Source: Sordaria brevicollis
Taxonomy: Eukaryota > Ascomycota > Sordariomycetes > Sordariales > Sordariaceae
Direction of reading: 5' to 3'
Assembly (NCBI GenBank): GCA_033439795.1
Contig: JAUTDP010000013.1
Coordinates: 186,001 to 250,000 of the forward strand
Length of the DNA: 64,000 nt
A program made the position numbers and the translations under genes. The notes beneath the pieces were generated by a model, which saw only the letters and a list, made by a program, of their open reading frames with translations, did not search any database and was not told where the DNA came from. Positions 62,795 through 64,000 of this stretch are shown here, in pieces (the stretch's first letter is position 1; every line of letters begins with the position of its first letter).

Positions 62795-62889
62795 GGCTCG
62801 TTGGTGTAAATGGTAACATTCCTGGCGAGGTAAATCCCCGTCTGCATGCGTGCCGCAGGAAGACAACGGTTCGAGCCCGTTACGGGCCA
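62795..62889 (+). tRNA. tRNA gene with intron, anticodon uncertain
   Basis: The acceptor stem GGCTCGT/ACGGGCC pairs over 7 bp with one wobble, the D-arm GTGT..ACAT pairs over 4 bp, and the T-arm AACGG-TTCGAGC-CCGTT pairs perfectly, with A at position 73 and a TTTTT terminator at 62896-62900. Total 95 nt implies an intron of about 22 nt. The anticodon stem TTCCTG/CAGGAA is clear, but the region between does not show a standard T33 next to the stem, so the anticodon cannot be read safely. Acceptor and D-arm resemble tRNA-Pro and tRNA-Arg types. The stem may be re-paired with the intron, or the gene may be a variant. Confidence 0.68.
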
Positions 62890-63713
62890 CACCCGCTTTT
62901 TCTTTTCATCCACCTACTTACTTTTTGCCAATCAAGAGAACCACCATTGCACCAATTGCACCACATCGCTCACTCATTCACTCACACAATCAGTACATAC
63001 ATAGCATGCTGTTTCTTGCTTATGAACCAGCTGTTCCTTCACGCAACACACACGAAGCTTACGTGTCATTTAAACTCCTTTCAGCAGTGCGAAGCAGAAG
63101 TCGATATCTCCCCATAGCGGTCAAAAGCGGTTTCAAAAGATGGTCACGGATATGGCCCTCATAGACTGGTGTACAAGACGATGATTTATCTCAGAATGGA
63201 ACAAAGTGAATTTTGCGGCGATTTCAGGATTCCCAGTGCGGCCCTATATGTGGTACCAAAGACGACGTGTCAAAAGCAGGAAGGGTAAAGGATCTAGAAA
63301 ACGCTCTGATTTGTATTTTCTTCCATCTAAGGGAGTGATTGGTGGTCCTTGAGGCCAGCTTTCTAGTATGATCCGTCTCCCCTCGAGCTTTATGGTTCGT
63401 ATCTGCTAGCACCCTAGAACCGTTTTCGGATCGGAGTGTAAGCTTGCACCGGATATCATAACTTGACACTCAGATCTTCAGGATTATTTTTTCGAACTCC
63501 CTCCGCACGCTATGGATTACATTTCGAGCACCATCTCAACAGGCATTAACTTCACGGTTGAAGAGGTTGAGCAAAACCGGACCACTGATGAGGTGTCTGT
63601 ATTTGTTAGACGACAAGGTTAGCAACTGCAGATGCTGGTATAACAGGTAAAAAGCCAGATAAGAGTGATGACAAACCTCTTGTGTGGGCAGGGAGAGGCG
63701 ATTTTACTCCGGC
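62890..63713. other. Intergenic, no gene seen
   Basis: 824 bp from the tRNA terminator to the end of the last gene. Overlapping short ORFs (62850-63164 plus, 63224-63469 minus) have no motif. Confidence 0.45.
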
Positions 63714-64000
63714 TTACGCAAGATCCTGCTTGACCTTCCGGTTAAGTTCCCCAACCTCCTTTTGGAAGTCAGTTTTGCATGCCTTTAACTTGCTCAGGTC
63801 GGACCGTATTTTATCATCCAAGAAAAAGGACCGGTTGTCAATGTCGGCAAACACAAGGCCAAACTCTAAAAGCTTATCGTTGAGCCGCTGCACAATTGTA
63901 CCGTAGCTTTGGGCTCTAGACCGGAGAGCGTCATTCTTTTCCTTCAAGGCAATCTTTGTCTTCTTCAAATCAGCCTCGAGGACCGCCGCGCGATTCTCGG
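63714..64000 (-). CDS. C-terminal end of a coiled-coil protein, partial
   Basis: A minus-strand frame enters from the right edge of the window and ends at the TAA at 63714-63716. The visible 94 codons read ENRAAVLEADLKKTKIALKE and continue with heptad-like charged helices (LNDKLLEFGLVFADIDNRSF, DFQKEVGELNRKVKQDLA). The start and most of the gene are outside the window. A short conserved protein cannot be named from this end. It may be related to the coiled-coil gene at 60615-62030, but no shared unique motif is visible. Confidence 0.65.
   Translation of the reverse strand, partial: ENRAAVLEADLKKTKIALKEKNDALRSRAQSYGTIVQRLNDKLLEFGLVFADIDNRSFFLDDKIRSDLSKLKACKTDFQKEVGELNRKVKQDLA

Overview
The window looks like nuclear DNA of a Neurospora-type filamentous ascomycete (Sordariales). 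The evidence is: short GT..AG introns of about 46-115 nt with CTAAC/CTGAC branch sites; Kozak-like CAMMATG starts; a laccase whose length and processing sites match, from memory, the Neurospora crassa lacc product; and extreme RIP (repeat-induced point mutation) damage in repeats, where CpA/TpG is almost absent and TpA is in excess.

Region 1 (1-20,027) is a head-to-tail array of Ty1/copia retrotransposon relics with a period of about 7.33 kb: one left-truncated unit, one full unit, and a third full unit whose downstream LTR/spacer is cut off at about 20,027. Gag, protease, integrase, reverse transcriptase and RNase H remnants can be read if TAA/TAG stops are taken as RIP products of CAA/CAG/TGG. 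Each spacer also holds an unexplained extra ORF. Its N-terminal part survives almost un-RIPed only at the right edge (19,780-20,027).

Region 2 (20,028 to about 25,300) is RIP-degraded AT-rich DNA of another origin with two long ghost reading frames. Region 3 (about 25,300-34,900) has normal composition but no convincing protein gene. It holds a degenerate pol III/tRNA-like unit, a possible decayed repeat and a well-preserved 359-bp MITE with 88-bp inverted repeats and TA target duplication.

Region 4 (34,900-64,000) is ordinary gene-rich DNA. In order it carries: laccase (+); a MARVEL-type four-TM protein (+) with a 378-codon same-frame tail behind one TAG; a secreted hypothetical (-); an Egh16/Gas1-like secreted protein with a Gly-Ser repeat tail (-); two small hypotheticals (+), one single-pass; diphthamide synthase subunit Dph2 (-); an MFS monocarboxylate-type transporter (-); a GT15/KTR mannosyltransferase (+); tRNA-Phe with intron (+); a tandem pair of paralogous secreted FCPWC proteins (+); a coiled-coil protein (-); an intron-containing tRNA of uncertain identity (+); and the C-terminal end of another coiled-coil protein (-).

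The genes do not form an obvious pathway. Several products enter the secretory route (laccase, Egh16-like, the secreted hypothetical, both FCPWC proteins, KTR). The strongest candidates for something undescribed are the tandem FCPWC family, the TAG-separated MARVEL tail, and the extra ORF within the copia LTR/spacer with its RIP-free edge. Everything was read by eye: no alignments, RIP indices or searches were run.
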